The notes beneath the pieces are model-generated. The model saw only the letters and a program-made list of their open reading frames with translations. It did not search any database and was not told the DNA's origin. A stretch of DNA of 64,000 bases from Arbacia lixula (lineage: Eukaryota > Echinodermata > Echinoidea > Arbacioida > Arbaciidae). The DNA lies in assembly GCA_963669155.1 (NCBI GenBank), contig OZ022595.1:1325001-1389000 (forward strand), written 5' to 3'. A program made the translations under genes and the position numbers. Shown here one piece after another: positions 62,911 to 64,000 of the stretch (its first letter is position 1; every line of letters starts with the position of its first letter).

Positions 62911-63570
62911 GTAGGTTCAGTCAAACTGAAGCTAGCCATCATTCAGGTTCAGTCAAACTGAAGCTAGCCATCATTGAGGTTCAGGCAAACTGAAGCTAGC
63001 CATCATTGAGGTTCAGTCAAACTGAAGCTAGCCATCATTGAGGTTCAGTCAAACTGAAGCTAGCCATCATTAAGGTTCAGTCAAACTGAAGCTAGCCATC
63101 ATTAAGGTTCAGTCAAACTGAAGCTAGCCATCATTAAGGTTCAGTCAAACTGAAGCTAGCCATCATTGAGGTTCAGTCAAACTGAAACTAGCCATCATTG
63201 AGGTTCAGTTAAACTGAAACTAGCCATCATTGAGGTTCAGTCAAACTGAAGCTAGCCATCATTGAGGTTCAGTCAAACTGAAGCTAGCCATCATTGAGGT
63301 TCAGTTAAACTGAAACTAGCCATCATTGAGGTTCAGTTAAACTGAAACTAGCCATCATTGAGGTTCAGTCAAACTGAAGCTAGCCATCATTGAGGTTCAG
63401 TCAAACTGAAGCTAGCCATCATTGAGGTTCAGTCAAACTGAAGCTAGCCATCATTAAGGTTCAGTCAAACTGAAGCTAGCCATCATTGAGGTTCAGTCAA
63501 ACTGAAGCTAGCCATCATTGAGGTTCAGTCAAACTGAAGCTAGCCATCATTGAGGTTCAGTTAAACTGAA
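62911..63570 (+). repeat. ~33-bp minisatellite starting at the exon 51 donor
   Basis: About 20 units of 'gaggttcagtcaaactgaagctagccatcatt' with small variants (C/T at 'agt(c/t)aaac', 'ga(g/a)gct'). The first unit begins inside the donor sequence GTAGGTTCAG. Confidence 0.95.
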
Positions 63571-63729
63571 GTGGACTGTCATTGATTGCAGGTGTTTTTA
63601 CTCAGTAATAAACTGTGCTGAAATATGTAACATTTTGTCAAGTTTGTGAGTAAATTCAGCATAACGAATTGAATAACTACATGTAGGTTTATAATAGAAT
63701 GAAAATTTAAAGACAAAGAAATGCATGGA

Positions 63730-64000
63730 TTTATATGAATGAATGAATGAAGTAGAAGGAAGGAAGGGAGAAATGATGTTTTGAATCAATTCATCATGAG
63801 ATACTAGTACATGAATAGAATAACTCATGAATGAATAAATGATTAAATGAATAAATGAATAGATGAATGAAGGAATAAAGGAATAAATAAATAAATGAAA
63901 CATTGAATGAATAAATGAATGAATAAATGTATAAATGAATGAATGAATAAATGAATAAATGAATAAATGAATAGATGAATAGATGAATAGATGAATAGAT
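63730..64000 (+). repeat. AATGAATAA-type tetranucleotide array
   Basis: ATGA/ATAA/ATGAATAG units continue to the window edge. Confidence 0.93.

Noticed and set aside
62911..63570. Regular ~33-bp repeats that look CRISPR-like
   Set aside because: Units are head-to-tail with no unique spacers, in a eukaryotic intron; a minisatellite.

Overview
The window is a eukaryotic, metazoan nuclear locus. Almost all of it (about 2.7 kb to the right edge) is a single plus-strand gene: the 5' 51 coding exons of RME-8/DNAJC13, the endosomal Hsc70 co-chaperone. I followed GT-AG splice sites and codon phase from the ATG at 4114 to a donor after 62910. The joined exons give 6486 nt (2162 codons) without a stop. 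Human RME-8 is about 2240 residues as I recall it, so only the last ~70-80 codons and the 3' UTR should lie beyond the window. The protein shows a PH-like N terminus, helical-repeat segments, four IWN motifs, a GYF-like segment and a J domain with its HPD triad (residues 1320-1322).

The organism is probably a marine deuterostome, most likely a sea urchin. The reasons are the protein's close similarity to vertebrate RME-8, introns of roughly 0.3-6 kb, and intron repeat families of a type I associate with echinoid genomes (palindromic 'gggccctgttgcataaaac' elements, 'aaagggatagttcaccctgaa' elements, a 'gcctccgccacgaagtggc' element). Species assignment is inference.

Layout: 1-2700, upstream non-coding repeats; about 2714-2804, a candidate promoter and non-coding exon 1 (NRF1-like and YY1-like sites, then a donor); 4088-62910, coding exons; 62911-64000, an intronic ~33-bp minisatellite starting at the last donor, then an AATGAATGAATAA-type repeat. 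Intron 3 (7167-13118) holds a CR1/L2-group non-LTR retrotransposon in two opposite-facing pieces, as expected from twin priming. Its endonuclease frame is split by a 734-bp element of unknown class, and a second near-identical 734-bp copy sits in intron 44 (54379-55112). Each copy is bounded by its own perfect 7-bp target duplication. The retrotransposon N terminus carries a 2A-like NPGP motif. Other introns carry many palindromic MITE-like elements, tRNA-derived SINEs, two decayed non-LTR 3' ends, and long microsatellites.

The most unusual property is local and recurrent. At about 15 of the exon-intron junctions, the junction itself (exon end plus splice site plus flanking intron) has been tandemly duplicated, from once to about nine times, leaving decoy splice sites beside the real one. 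Cases flank exons 3, 8, 18, 25, 27, 28, 29, 32, 37, 42 (both sides), 45, 48, 49 and 50. At exon 28 two of the extra donors are in frame with an open reading frame, so they could extend the protein. At exon 50 ten acceptors lie at a strict 103/80-bp spacing.
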